A stretch of 27,582 nt of DNA. Source: WSXY01 sp038325105. GTDB lineage: Bacteria; Actinomycetota; Coriobacteriia; Anaerosomatales; Anaerosomataceae. The position numbers were made by a program, and so were the translations under genes. Shown here in pieces: positions 1 to 6,986 of this stretch (positions within the stretch are counted from its first letter, which is position 1; each line of letters starts with the position of its first letter). The notes under the pieces were generated by a model. The model made no database searches. It worked only from the letters and a program-made list of their open reading frames with translations, and was not told the DNA's origin. The DNA lies in contig JBBQIR010000026.1 in assembly GCA_038325105.1 (NCBI GenBank), positions 1 through 27,582 of the forward strand, read 5' to 3'.

Positions 1-2
1 CG

Positions 3-1292
3 GTGTGCGCGTTCGCGAACACCGCTGGCGGTACGCTGCTGTTCGGCATTGAGGATCGGACTGGCGCGGTGCTCGGCGTTGCGGAGCCACTCGACCTGGA
101 GGAGCGACTCGCGAGCATCATCGCTGACGGGATTTCTCCACGCGTGCTACCCGAGATCGAGGTCGTTCCCTGGCGAGACACGCAGGTTGTCGCTGTGCGG
201 GTTCACCTGGGACCATCGAGACCGTATCACGTGGTGAGTGCCGGGCCGGTGGATGGCGTCTACGTCCGGCTCGGTTCGACGAATCGTCTCGCAGACGCCG
301 CGCTCATCGCCGAGCTCGGCCGCTCGGCGCGCGGTGAAGGCTTCGACGAGCAGCCGGAGAGCGACCTGGGTGCGGACGCCATCGACCTCGATGCGGTGCG
401 CGCGGCGTTCTCGGGCATTCGCGACATCCACCGCAGCGACCTCAAGACGCTCCGCCTGACCACCGACTACCAGAGCCGTGAGGTCCCCACGGTCGGTGGC
501 ATGCTGCTGTTCGGCGCCGACCGCCTCGCTCGCCATCCTGACGCGTGGCTGCAAGTCGGCCGGTTCAGCGGAATCACCAAGCAGCTCATCATCGACTCGG
601 CCGATATCCTCGCGTATCCCGTTGTCGCCATCGACCAGGCGCTGTCCTTCATCGCGCGCAACACCGCGCTCGCCTTCGAGATACGCGCTATTCGGCGCCT
701 GGAGGTGCCCGAGTATCCGCCGACAGCCATCCGCGAGGCTGCCGTGAACGCGGTGGTGCACGCCGACTACTCGCAGCAGGGAGCGCCGCTGCGTATCGCC
801 ATCTACGATGACCGGATCGAGATTGAGAATCCCGGGATGCTCGTGCCGGGGCTCACCATCGCCGACTTGCTCGCGGGCGTTTCCAAGCTGCGTAACCGGG
901 TGATCGGGCGCGTGTTCCGTGAACTTGGGCTGATCGAGCAGCGGGGAAGCGGCATCAACCGCATCCGTGAGGCGTGCATGGCCGCCGGGTTAGCCGAGCC
1001 GCGGTTCGAGGAGATTGGCACGCGCTTTCGTGTGACGCTCTACTCCGGTCGAGCTGCCCGGCCGCAGATAGACCCGCTTGATGCGGCGACGCTCGAGGCG
1101 CTGCGGGGCGGAGACGGGCTCACGACAAGCGAGATCGCCGCGGCCATCGGACGGTCGGCGCGAGCGGCGAGAACGCGCTTGCAGCGGCTCGTCGAACGCG
1201 GGTTGATCGTGGAGATCGGCAGCGGGCCGACTGACCCTCAGCGCCGCTATCACGTGGCCGAAGACCCGGCGCCGTATGGGGCGGGGGAGTAG
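3..1292 (+). CDS. AlbA/Schlafen-type ATP-binding transcriptional regulator-like protein (5' partial)
   Basis: The reading frame is open to the left edge, so the true start lies outside the window. The visible N-terminus (AFANTAGGTLLFGIED) is the middle of an AlbA_2/Schlafen-type domain, which normally has about 30-40 more residues in front. The central region (about residues 235-345) matches the RecG-C-terminal-like HATPase_c_4 module: AAVNAVVHADYS, then DDRIEIENPG and a Gly-rich QRGSGINRIREA. The last 70 residues look like a winged helix (LTTSEIAAAIGRSARAAR, then RLVERGLIVEIGSG). Proteins of this layout are usually annotated as ATP-binding or transcriptional regulators and are common in accessory and defence regions; a biochemical role is not established. 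It is followed by palindromic repeats and a DUF1016 nuclease gene. The family is clear; the function is not. Confidence 0.85.
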   Translation: MCAFANTAGGTLLFGIEDRTGAVLGVAEPLDLEERLASIIADGISPRVLPEIEVVPWRDTQVVAVRVHLGPSRPYHVVSAGPVDGVYVRLGSTNRLADAALIAELGRSARGEGFDEQPESDLGADAIDLDAVRAAFSGIRDIHRSDLKTLRLTTDYQSREVPTVGGMLLFGADRLARHPDAWLQVGRFSGITKQLIIDSADILAYPVVAIDQALSFIARNTALAFEIRAIRRLEVPEYPPTAIREAAVNAVVHADYSQQGAPLRIAIYDDRIEIENPGMLVPGLTIADLLAGVSKLRNRVIGRVFRELGLIEQRGSGINRIREACMAAGLAEPRFEEIGTRFRVTLYSGRAARPQIDPLDAATLEALRGGDGLTTSEIAAAIGRSARAARTRLQRLVERGLIVEIGSGPTDPQRRYHVAEDPAPYGAGE

Positions 1293-1308
1293 CGGGGGCG
1301 ACCCAGCT

Positions 1309-1337
1309 CAATTGTCTCGCCACTGGCGAGACAATTG
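1309..1337. repeat. Palindromic repeat, copy 1 (intergenic)
   Basis: Perfect inverted repeat with 14-bp arms CAATTGTCTCGCCA and TGGCGAGACAATTG around a single central C. It begins 17 nt after the stop of the AlbA-type gene. Its core CGCCACTGGCG is shared with copies at 1371-1395 and 1802-1826. It is too symmetric and lacks the T-run expected of an ordinary intrinsic terminator, although a hairpin in RNA is possible. Confidence 0.9.
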
Positions 1338-1370
1338 GCGGCGGCACGCAGAACATGGCCGGGCGTTGAG

Positions 1371-1395
1371 ATTGTGTCGCCACTGGCGACACAAT
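1371..1395. repeat. Palindromic repeat, copy 2 (intergenic)
   Basis: Perfect inverted repeat with 12-bp arms ATTGTGTCGCCA and TGGCGACACAAT around a central C. Its centre is 60 bp from the centre of copy 1. Relative to copy 1 the differing base (CTC against GTG in the arm) is matched by a compensating change in the other arm, so symmetry is kept. Confidence 0.9.
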
Positions 1396-1473
1396 TGATG
1401 CGAGCTAACCTGCTCCCAGCCCACTCCGCGGTGAGACTCCGTTCGGTTCCCGGTAAGTCCTGCACTCTACGCT

Positions 1474-1486
1474 GAGGCAAAGCCTC
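1474..1486 (+). promoter_or_regulatory. Small hairpin just ahead of the DUF1016 ribosome binding site
   Basis: GAGGC-AAA-GCCTC can fold into a 5-bp stem with a 3-nt loop, ending immediately before the GGAGGGA ribosome binding site at 1487-1493. It could affect access to that site. A stem this short may also be chance in GC-rich DNA. Confidence 0.35.
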
Positions 1487-1501
1487 GGAGGGAGCGCTGT
1501 G

Positions 1502-2524
1502 ATGACGAACAACCTGCTGTCCATGCCCGATGATGACGAGAGCCTGTTCGGCGAGGTCGCGGGCATGATCGAGCGCGCGCGGACTCATGTCGCCGCGCAG
1601 GTAAACAGCGACCTCGTGCTGCTCTACTGGGGCATCGGCAAGCGGATCCGCGAAGACGTCCTCGACGGAGAGCGGGCGGAGTACGGTGCGGATGTCGTCA
1701 AGCGATTGGCGACGAGACTGACTGAGCGGTATGGACGCGGATACGCCTGGCGCAATCTCATGCGCATGACGAAGCTCGCAGAGTCGTATCCCGACCCGAC
1801 GATTTTGTCGCCACTGGCGACAAAATTGACATGGACCAATATATGCGAAGCCCTTACCATCGCTGACCAGGGCAAACGAGACTTCTACCTCGCTTTCGCC
1901 GCGCGGGAACGCTGGTCGTAGCGCACCCTGCGCTCCCAGATCGACAGCAAGCTCTACGAGCGCACGATCGCCGCCCGCGGCTCTGCCGACGGTCTCGAAG
2001 ACGACCTCGCCCGTCTCCGCGAGTCCGGGACCGCACCCGGGCTCGTCTTCCGCGACCCGTACGTGCTCGACTTCCTCGGCTTGTCGGCGTCGCACTCGGA
2101 GGCGGACCTCGAGCGCGCGATCCTCGACGAGATGCAACGCTTCTTACTCGAGCTGGGGAGCGGCTTCGCGTTCGTGACCCGGCAGAAGCGGATCATCGTC
2201 GACGGCGAGGACTACTACCTCGACCTGCTCTTCTATCACTACCGCATGCGGTGCTTCGTGGCGGTCGAGCTCAAGACCCGCAAGCTCCAGCCGGGCGACT
2301 TCGGCCAGATGACGCTCTATCTGCGATGGCTCGACGCTCACGAGCGCTGTCCGGGCGACGAGGCACCTGTCGGCCTCATCCTCTGCGCGGACAAGGGCCC
2401 GCAGCAAACGGCGCTTCTCGGCCTGGACGACGGCGAGATCCGCGCGGCGCGCTACATCACGGAACCCATGCGTGCGGAGCTGGCGCGGATGCTTACGGCG
2501 GCAATTGGCGGGGCCGGTGAGTAG
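1502..2524 (+). pseudogene. DUF1016/YhcG-type PD-(D/E)XK nuclease interrupted by an in-frame TAG
   Basis: Two open stretches in one frame, before and after the TAG at 1919-1921, together encode one DUF1016 family protein of about 340 residues, close to the usual length. The first half is the DUF1016 N-terminal domain (YWGIGKRI, YGRGYAWRNLMRM, ILSPLATKLTWTN). The second half contains the nuclease domain, with DYYLDLLFYHYRMRCFVAVELK giving the D...ExK pattern, then GQMTLYLRWLD. The stop falls between ERWS and RTLRSQIDSKLYERT, a well-conserved junction, so a sense codon was lost, or the base is a sequencing error, or the TAG is read through. The start could be GTG 1499 or ATG 1502; GGAGGGA at 1487-1493 serves either. 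The family is linked to restriction and other accessory loci and its cellular role is poorly known. The frame also carries one copy of the palindrome. Confidence 0.85.
1802..1826. repeat. Palindromic repeat, copy 3, inside the DUF1016 reading frame
   Basis: Perfect inverted repeat with 12-bp arms ATTTTGTCGCCA and TGGCGACAAAAT around a central C. It is in frame and encodes ILSPLATK(L), which is the conserved DUF1016 motif usually seen as IVSPLATQLSWSH. It has the same core as the two intergenic copies, again with compensating changes in both arms. Confidence 0.9.
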
Positions 2525-2530
2525 CGCCCG

Positions 2531-2881
2531 CTACCGCGCGCCCAGCAGCCCTCGCACCTGCGTGACCGCGTCGACGCGCTCGTCGCCCGCAAGCTCGTCG
2601 ACGCGCTTGAGCGCGATGACGACGCCCTTGTACGCGTCCTTGCGCGAGCGCGACGCGAACCTGCCCGGCTCGGGCGGGAGGAAGATCGCGAGGTCGTCGG
2701 AGAGCTTGTAGCGGGCCGCGGTTGCGAGCGCGCGCTCCAACGCGCGTCCGGTCGGCTCTTGCCAGCGCTCGAGCGTGTGCATGACATACGCGACCACGAA
2801 CGCGCTCGCAACGCCACCGGATCCCTGCATCCCGGCGAACGCGGCCATCATCGCGGCTGACATGTCGGGCTGTCGGCTCAT
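2531..2881 (-). CDS. Small hypothetical protein downstream of DNA glycosylase
   Basis: This encodes 116 residues starting MSRQPDMSAAMMAAFAG. The start ATG (2881-2879) overlaps the TGA of the glycosylase gene as ATGA, so translation is probably coupled; the open frame continues upstream, but that part only shadows the glycosylase. I do not recognise the family. The middle is mostly helical in appearance (LERWQEPTGRALERALATAA) and is followed by LAIFLPPEPGRF and a basic stretch RSRKDAYKG. There is no signal peptide or clear membrane segment. It ends 6 nt from the convergent DUF1016 gene. Being the last gene of a glycosylase operon hints at a DNA-related role, but nothing in the protein itself shows that. 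Confidence 0.6.
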   Translation of the reverse strand: MSRQPDMSAAMMAAFAGMQGSGGVASAFVVAYVMHTLERWQEPTGRALERALATAARYKLSDDLAIFLPPEPGRFASRSRKDAYKGVVIALKRVDELAGDERVDAVTQVRGLLGAR

Positions 2882-3546
2882 TTGGCCGCCTTCTCCTCGG
2901 CGCGGCGCAGGACGAGGCCTCGCCACAGGTAGAGCGACGCGGCGGTCCGGTACGGTCGCCACGCTTCGCCGATCGCGGCCACGGCCTCCCGCGAGGCACC
3001 GCCGTCGATGCCGTACAGCCACCCCACCGTGCTCCGGAGCGCGCCGTCGTCCACCGCGAGCACGTCCGGCCGCCCGAGCGAGAAGATCAGGAACATCTCG
3101 GCAGTCCAACGCCCGATGCCCTTCACCGAGACGAGCGCGTCGACGATCTCGTCGTCGGAGAGCGCGGGGAGCGCCGCAAGGTCGAGCCGCCCGTCCGAGA
3201 CCCGCTCGGCCAGGTCGCCGAGGAACGCCGTCTTGCTGCCCGAGAGCCCGGCACCTCGCAGCGCCTCGGTCTCCGCAGCCAGCACGGCTGTAGGCGTCAC
3301 GCTGCCGAGTACGCCGATGACGCGGCCCCAGATGGTGCGCGCTGCGGCGTCCGAGAGCTGCTGGGACACGATTGAGCTTGCGAGCGACTCGAAGGCGTCG
3401 GCCTCAAGTCGCTGCTCGATCGGCCCGACGCGCTCGATGATGTCGCCAAGCACACCATCGACAGCCGTGAGGTGGAGGACCTCCGGCGACTCGAGCGTGA
3501 GCGTGATGAATGCGGGTGAGGCCTGAGGGTCCTCGGGGCTCGTCAT
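2878..3546 (-). CDS. DNA-3-methyladenine glycosylase II, AlkA-type (HhH-GPD)
   Basis: A 222-residue protein of the HhH-GPD base-excision repair superfamily. It would remove alkylated bases such as 3-methyladenine by cleaving the N-glycosidic bond. FESLASSIVSQQLS (about 52-65) is the typical N-terminal helix of the fold. The helix-hairpin-helix is VSVKGIGRWTAEMFLIFSLG (about 139-158), followed by DVLAVDDGALR, where D167 (or D166) is in the position of the catalytic aspartate. No iron-sulphur cysteine cluster is seen, unlike the Nth and MutY branches. It is shorter than E. coli AlkA (282 residues) because it lacks most of the N-terminal domain, as many AlkA-like proteins do. It begins 1 nt after the lipoprotein gene ends and overlaps the next small gene by 4 nt. 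Confidence 0.88.
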   Translation of the reverse strand: MTSPEDPQASPAFITLTLESPEVLHLTAVDGVLGDIIERVGPIEQRLEADAFESLASSIVSQQLSDAAARTIWGRVIGVLGSVTPTAVLAAETEALRGAGLSGSKTAFLGDLAERVSDGRLDLAALPALSDDEIVDALVSVKGIGRWTAEMFLIFSLGRPDVLAVDDGALRSTVGWLYGIDGGASREAVAAIGEAWRPYRTAASLYLWRGLVLRRAEEKAAK

Positions 3547-3547
3547 T

Positions 3548-4627
3548 CTACTTCGTCGTCCGTAGGATCTTACCCGGGAAGATGCCGACGTTTGGGATCT
3601 CGATCTGCACGTCCTCGCCCGTGGTCACCTTGATGGTGAACGCGACCGGGTCGCCGCCCTCAACCGTCTTGTTGACCTCGCCCTTCTCGCCCTGCACGCC
3701 GAGAGCGGTGATGTTCAGGGTTCCCATCCCCGTCATGTACATGACGCCCGCGCCGGCCGTGAACGGCTCGCCCTCGGGTAGCCCCGTGAGCAGGTTGGTG
3801 AGCGAGGCTTCGACCATCGTGAACTTCAACTTCTGATCGCGCCCGATAGCCTTGATGTCGCCGAAGCTTGCGATGTAGGGATTATCGGGACCCGTGTACG
3901 TGCCCTTGATATCGAGCATCGCGTGCCCGTTGTACACGCCGCCCATACCCGCGTCGCCGCCCGATCCGAACAAGTCGAGCTCGTACTCCATGGCCCAACC
4001 CCCGAGGTCCTGCGTCTCCTTGCCGGTCGCCCTGATCGTCCAGTCGACCTGCTGGCCCTTCGCTGCTGCGCGATCCTGGAACGCCTTGTCGCGAGCGGCA
4101 GCGTCCTCCTCGGCGGTGGTGTAGGGCGAGAAGCCGTCAACGTAGGCGGTGAGCAGCGTGGTCGTGCCCGTGTTGACGCGAGTAGTTGCCATGACTTCGG
4201 CGACGGAGCCGTCCTCGGCAAGCTTTACGATGCACGCATCCGGCGACGCGGTGCCCGGAAGCGAGAAGCCGATGGAGCACTCGGCCGTGGGGTCGGCACC
4301 TGCAGTGTCCACGTAGACGCCGGGACAGAGCGCCTTCGTGGCAGCCGCTGGCGCGGTCTTGAGCGGTGTGACGCGCCACGTTGCGCCGGCCTTCGCCGCC
4401 CCCGCAGGCACGTAGACTGCGGCCGTCGCGTCTCCCGAGCGTACGGCGACACCCGCGCCCTCCGCAGTGATGGCGAGATCGGCGCCCCCATCGGCGGCTT
4501 CGAACGCTGCCGGAAGCTCCGGCTTCGCGCTCGTTTTGACAGCGCCGCCAGTGTCGTTCTTGCAGCCAGCGACCGAGAGAATCAGCGCAGCGATGATGAC
4601 GATTGCGATCCACCGATGTCGCAGCAT
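3548..4627 (-). CDS. Secreted lipoprotein of unknown function
   Basis: This encodes 359 residues. The chosen start is ATG 4627, preceded by a strong GGGAGGGGA; a longer frame to 4681 exists but would place extra residues before the signal peptide. MLRHRW is followed by a hydrophobic stretch and the lipobox LSVAGC, so Cys22 is the likely lipidated residue and the protein is anchored to the outer face of the membrane. Residues about 30-110 contain small beta-rich repeats with YVPAGAAKAGATWRVTPL. The C-terminal third (MLDIKGTYTGPDNPY, then VAFTIKVTTGEDVQIEIP) also looks beta-rich. I do not recognise a domain. It lies immediately upstream of the glycosylase gene on the same strand and is divergent from the cytochrome gene. 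Confidence 0.75.
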   Translation of the reverse strand: MLRHRWIAIVIIAALILSVAGCKNDTGGAVKTSAKPELPAAFEAADGGADLAITAEGAGVAVRSGDATAAVYVPAGAAKAGATWRVTPLKTAPAAATKALCPGVYVDTAGADPTAECSIGFSLPGTASPDACIVKLAEDGSVAEVMATTRVNTGTTTLLTAYVDGFSPYTTAEEDAAARDKAFQDRAAAKGQQVDWTIRATGKETQDLGGWAMEYELDLFGSGGDAGMGGVYNGHAMLDIKGTYTGPDNPYIASFGDIKAIGRDQKLKFTMVEASLTNLLTGLPEGEPFTAGAGVMYMTGMGTLNITALGVQGEKGEVNKTVEGGDPVAFTIKVTTGEDVQIEIPNVGIFPGKILRTTK

Positions 4628-4676
4628 AACGACTTCCCCTCCCTTAAGGATCCACCTGCGACGATGGTACTCCTCG

Positions 4677-4691
4677 GGCACGGGGCGTGCC
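4677..4691. promoter_or_regulatory. Inverted repeat in the lipoprotein/cytochrome divergent region
   Basis: GGCACG-GGG-CGTGCC lies in the 154-bp region between the divergent lipoprotein (start 4627) and cytochrome (start 4782) genes, a natural place for an operator. On the cytochrome side there is a TTGACA at 4725-4730 and a TGCGATACT (4736-4744) resembling an extended -10, but these two are only 8 nt apart and cannot form one promoter. No clear promoter was assigned. Confidence 0.3.
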
Positions 4692-4781
4692 TATCATCAG
4701 CGTCGGACGAGGCACTCCAAAGACTTGACAACGCATGCGATACTCTTTGCAAGTATTAAGCAGTCTTGCGAAGGGGACGTC

Positions 4782-5897
4782 ATGGGGCAGTTCCGGCGAT
4801 CTGTCTGCGTTCTGGCACTTGCAGCGGGGATTCTCATGCTTGGCGCGGGGAGCGCGTACGCGTACGACGAATCAACGTCGACCGTTCCTGCTTTCAACGA
4901 GGCGAACTGCGGTCGCTGCCACAACCCTTTCGGGTACAGCAGCACGCATAGCCCGGGGACCGTCGGCGTCCATGGCGGCTATACGGCCACGACCTCCCGG
5001 TGCGACGGCTGTCACAGCGTCCACGATGCGGCCGTGGACGGACAGATGCTTCTCCCCGGCGCGACAATCGAGGCGACGTGCGAGTCGTGTCACGACGGCA
5101 CCGGCGGTCGCGGCGTGTACGGCGCAATCGCTGCGCGCGGTCTTACCGTTGCGGCGGGCCACTCGGTCGAGGTGACCAACGTGGTTCCCGGCGGAAGCGC
5201 GTCCACTGGCGGCTCGGTCACCATGGCGCTCAAGGGCCTGAATGGCACGCTCACGTGCACAGACTGTCACTCACCCCACGGCAGCACGCTCGTGGCGGCG
5301 TTCCAGGGCGACCGCTACCGCATCATTCCGTCGGTCGGTCCGATCCGTCAGCCGGACATCAAGACGCGCATGCTCAAGCAGAAGCCCGGCGGCTCGACGA
5401 CGGCAACTGCCGAGTACGGCTCGGACTGGTGCCTCGCGTGTCATCAGGGACGCAACTCGGGGCTCTCCTCGGTGCATAACCATCCGGCAGACTCGAAAGA
5501 CACGACGACGACTCCCTTCGTGTACAGCCGTGTCGCGCGCCTCGATGTGAGCGGTGCCTGGACCGGTACGACGGTGGCCAACCAGACGCTCGGCCTGTCG
5601 AACCAGGGCTACCTGATGCCCTTTCCGAGAACGCCGCAGCAGGCGGGACACGCACCCATCTGCCAGCAGTGCCATGAGGATGGCCGAAGCGTTGGCAGCC
5701 TCTCGACCGACGGTACGCAGGCGAACGTGACGCCGTTTCTGGTTGGCATGCCCGATGGGCTCGAGACGACGAGCAATCCGAGGTTCCAGAACTTCCCCCA
5801 CGAGACCACCAACTACCGCATGCTCGTTGAGGCGGGCGTGACGTCGTTCAGCGATGATCTCTGCCTCAATTGCCACCCGACCGCACAGCTGCCCTAG
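4782..5897 (+). CDS. Exported seven-haem c-type cytochrome
   Basis: A 371-residue protein starting at ATG 4782, with a typical Sec signal peptide (MGQFRRSVCVLALAAGILML, cleavage probably after SAYA near residue 27). Seven CXXCH haem-binding motifs are visible, starting at about residues 43 (CGRCH), 74 (CDGCH), 100 (CESCH), 159 (CTDCH), 217 (CLACH), 294 (CQQCH) and 361 (CLNCH). The spacing is irregular, and additional His residues (HSPG, HGGY, HNHP) could supply distal ligands. This resembles the doubled-CXXCH and multihaem proteins of anaerobic actinobacteria and metal reducers, expected outside the membrane and involved in electron transfer. The partner and substrate cannot be told from sequence. 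It stands alone on its strand and converges on the ornithine racemase gene. Confidence 0.9.
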   Translation: MGQFRRSVCVLALAAGILMLGAGSAYAYDESTSTVPAFNEANCGRCHNPFGYSSTHSPGTVGVHGGYTATTSRCDGCHSVHDAAVDGQMLLPGATIEATCESCHDGTGGRGVYGAIAARGLTVAAGHSVEVTNVVPGGSASTGGSVTMALKGLNGTLTCTDCHSPHGSTLVAAFQGDRYRIIPSVGPIRQPDIKTRMLKQKPGGSTTATAEYGSDWCLACHQGRNSGLSSVHNHPADSKDTTTTPFVYSRVARLDVSGAWTGTTVANQTLGLSNQGYLMPFPRTPQQAGHAPICQQCHEDGRSVGSLSTDGTQANVTPFLVGMPDGLETTSNPRFQNFPHETTNYRMLVEAGVTSFSDDLCLNCHPTAQLP

Positions 5898-5907
5898 CGA
5901 GTTACGC

Positions 5908-6978
5908 CTAGCCCGCTGGCGTGAAGACCTTATCAACGTAGTCCGACGTGAAGAGCCGCAGCGTCGCCGAGTAGTTCGGCACGAACGTGAGTGTGTCGCC
6001 GACCCGGGGCGGCGTCGGCAGGTCCTCCACATCCACGATGAGGTGGTCGCTCGACGCGCCGAGCACCTGCGCACGCGAATCGAGTGCCACCAGTCCCTCC
6101 GGCGGGACGTCCTGGCGGCCGATTGCGCAGATCGCGCGTCGCCGCACGCCGCGGTCCTCGAACGTCGGTCGTCCACCGAAGGCGTCCTGCGCGCTTACAC
6201 CCCGCGGTTTCGACGGCTTGCGCATGCACTCGATGATCGGCGCCGTGAGCGTGATGACGTCCGTGTGCAGGCCGAGGATTGGTTGGCGTGTCACGGTGCT
6301 CACACCGAGCAGGATGCTTTCGCCGATGCGCAGGTTGGTCACGCCTTCAGGCAGCTCGCCGGCCACGAGCGCGTCGAGTGAACTCGACATGCCGCCGCTC
6401 ACAACGAGCGGGTGCCCGACTTGCTTCTCGGCCACGGAAGCGAGGGCGACGAGCTCACCGAGGTTGTCGCCGGTCGGCACGATCGCGCCGTAGCACGTGA
6501 GGCTCGTGCCGATGCCAACGATGTCGATGTGCTCGAGCGCCATGACCGCCTCAAGGAAGCGCGGGAGTTCCTCGGGCATGACGCCTTCGCGCAGATCGCC
6601 GAGGTCGACCATCGCGACGATACCGTGTTTGGCGCCATGCGCCGCCGCCGCCGCGTCGAGCGCCCGCACGGTCACGATCTCGCTCTGGAGTGACACGTCG
6701 ATGACCCTCACAGTGTCGTCCGCCAGCGCGGGCACGGGAGAGCGCAGCAGCCAGATGGGTGCCGTGATGCCGACTGCGCGCATCCGGGCGACGTTCTCAA
6801 GCCGCGAGTCGGCCAGGCCGCTCGCACCGCCCGCAAGCATCGCGAGAGCGATCTCGGGCGAGCCGCACGTCACCTTCGTGACGCCGATGACGTCGCGCCC
6901 ACCAAGTGCGTCGACGATGGCGCGGGTGTTCTCGGTGATCTTCCCGAGATCGACGGTGACGGTGGCTCTCGCGGACAT
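5908..6978 (-). CDS. orr: Ornithine racemase (alanine/ornithine racemase family, PLP)
   Basis: A 356-residue fold-III PLP racemase starting at ATG 6978 after AGGAG. ATVTVDLGKITENTRAI begins the barrel, and GVTKVTCG places the PLP lysine at about K35. Other family segments are ADSRLENVARMR, MVDLGDLREGVMPEEL and VVSGGMSSSLDAL. This is the alanine/ornithine racemase-type sequence rather than the classical Alr with its two-domain layout. The product would interconvert L- and D-ornithine, supplying the D-ornithine used by ornithine aminomutase. The assignment rests mainly on context: it is the last gene after oraS, oraE and the GlmL-like ATPase, as in clostridial ornithine clusters, and 8 nt separate it from the ATPase gene. 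A broader amino-acid racemase activity cannot be excluded. Confidence 0.85.
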   Translation of the reverse strand: MSARATVTVDLGKITENTRAIVDALGGRDVIGVTKVTCGSPEIALAMLAGGASGLADSRLENVARMRAVGITAPIWLLRSPVPALADDTVRVIDVSLQSEIVTVRALDAAAAAHGAKHGIVAMVDLGDLREGVMPEELPRFLEAVMALEHIDIVGIGTSLTCYGAIVPTGDNLGELVALASVAEKQVGHPLVVSGGMSSSLDALVAGELPEGVTNLRIGESILLGVSTVTRQPILGLHTDVITLTAPIIECMRKPSKPRGVSAQDAFGGRPTFEDRGVRRRAICAIGRQDVPPEGLVALDSRAQVLGASSDHLIVDVEDLPTPPRVGDTLTFVPNYSATLRLFTSDYVDKVFTPAG

Positions 6979-6986
6979 GGTGGCTC

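Noticed and set aside
1250..2137. Long minus-strand open frame opposite the DUF1016 gene (295 codons)
   Set aside because: It lies antisense to a recognisable family, has no recognisable domain and its composition is that of a shadow frame; the palindromes merely read through on both strands.
2531..3109. Longer version of the small minus-strand protein (192 codons)
   Set aside because: The extra N-terminal part is a shadow of the glycosylase gene; the ATGA overlap at 2878-2881 gives the natural start.
4725..4744. TTGACA and GATACT ahead of the cytochrome gene
   Set aside because: The spacing of 8 nt is not compatible with a single sigma-70-type promoter, so no promoter was called.
3923..4759. 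Plus-strand open frame of 278 codons opposite the lipoprotein
   Set aside because: Antisense to a gene with a clear lipobox and ribosome binding site; Arg/Ala-rich shadow composition.
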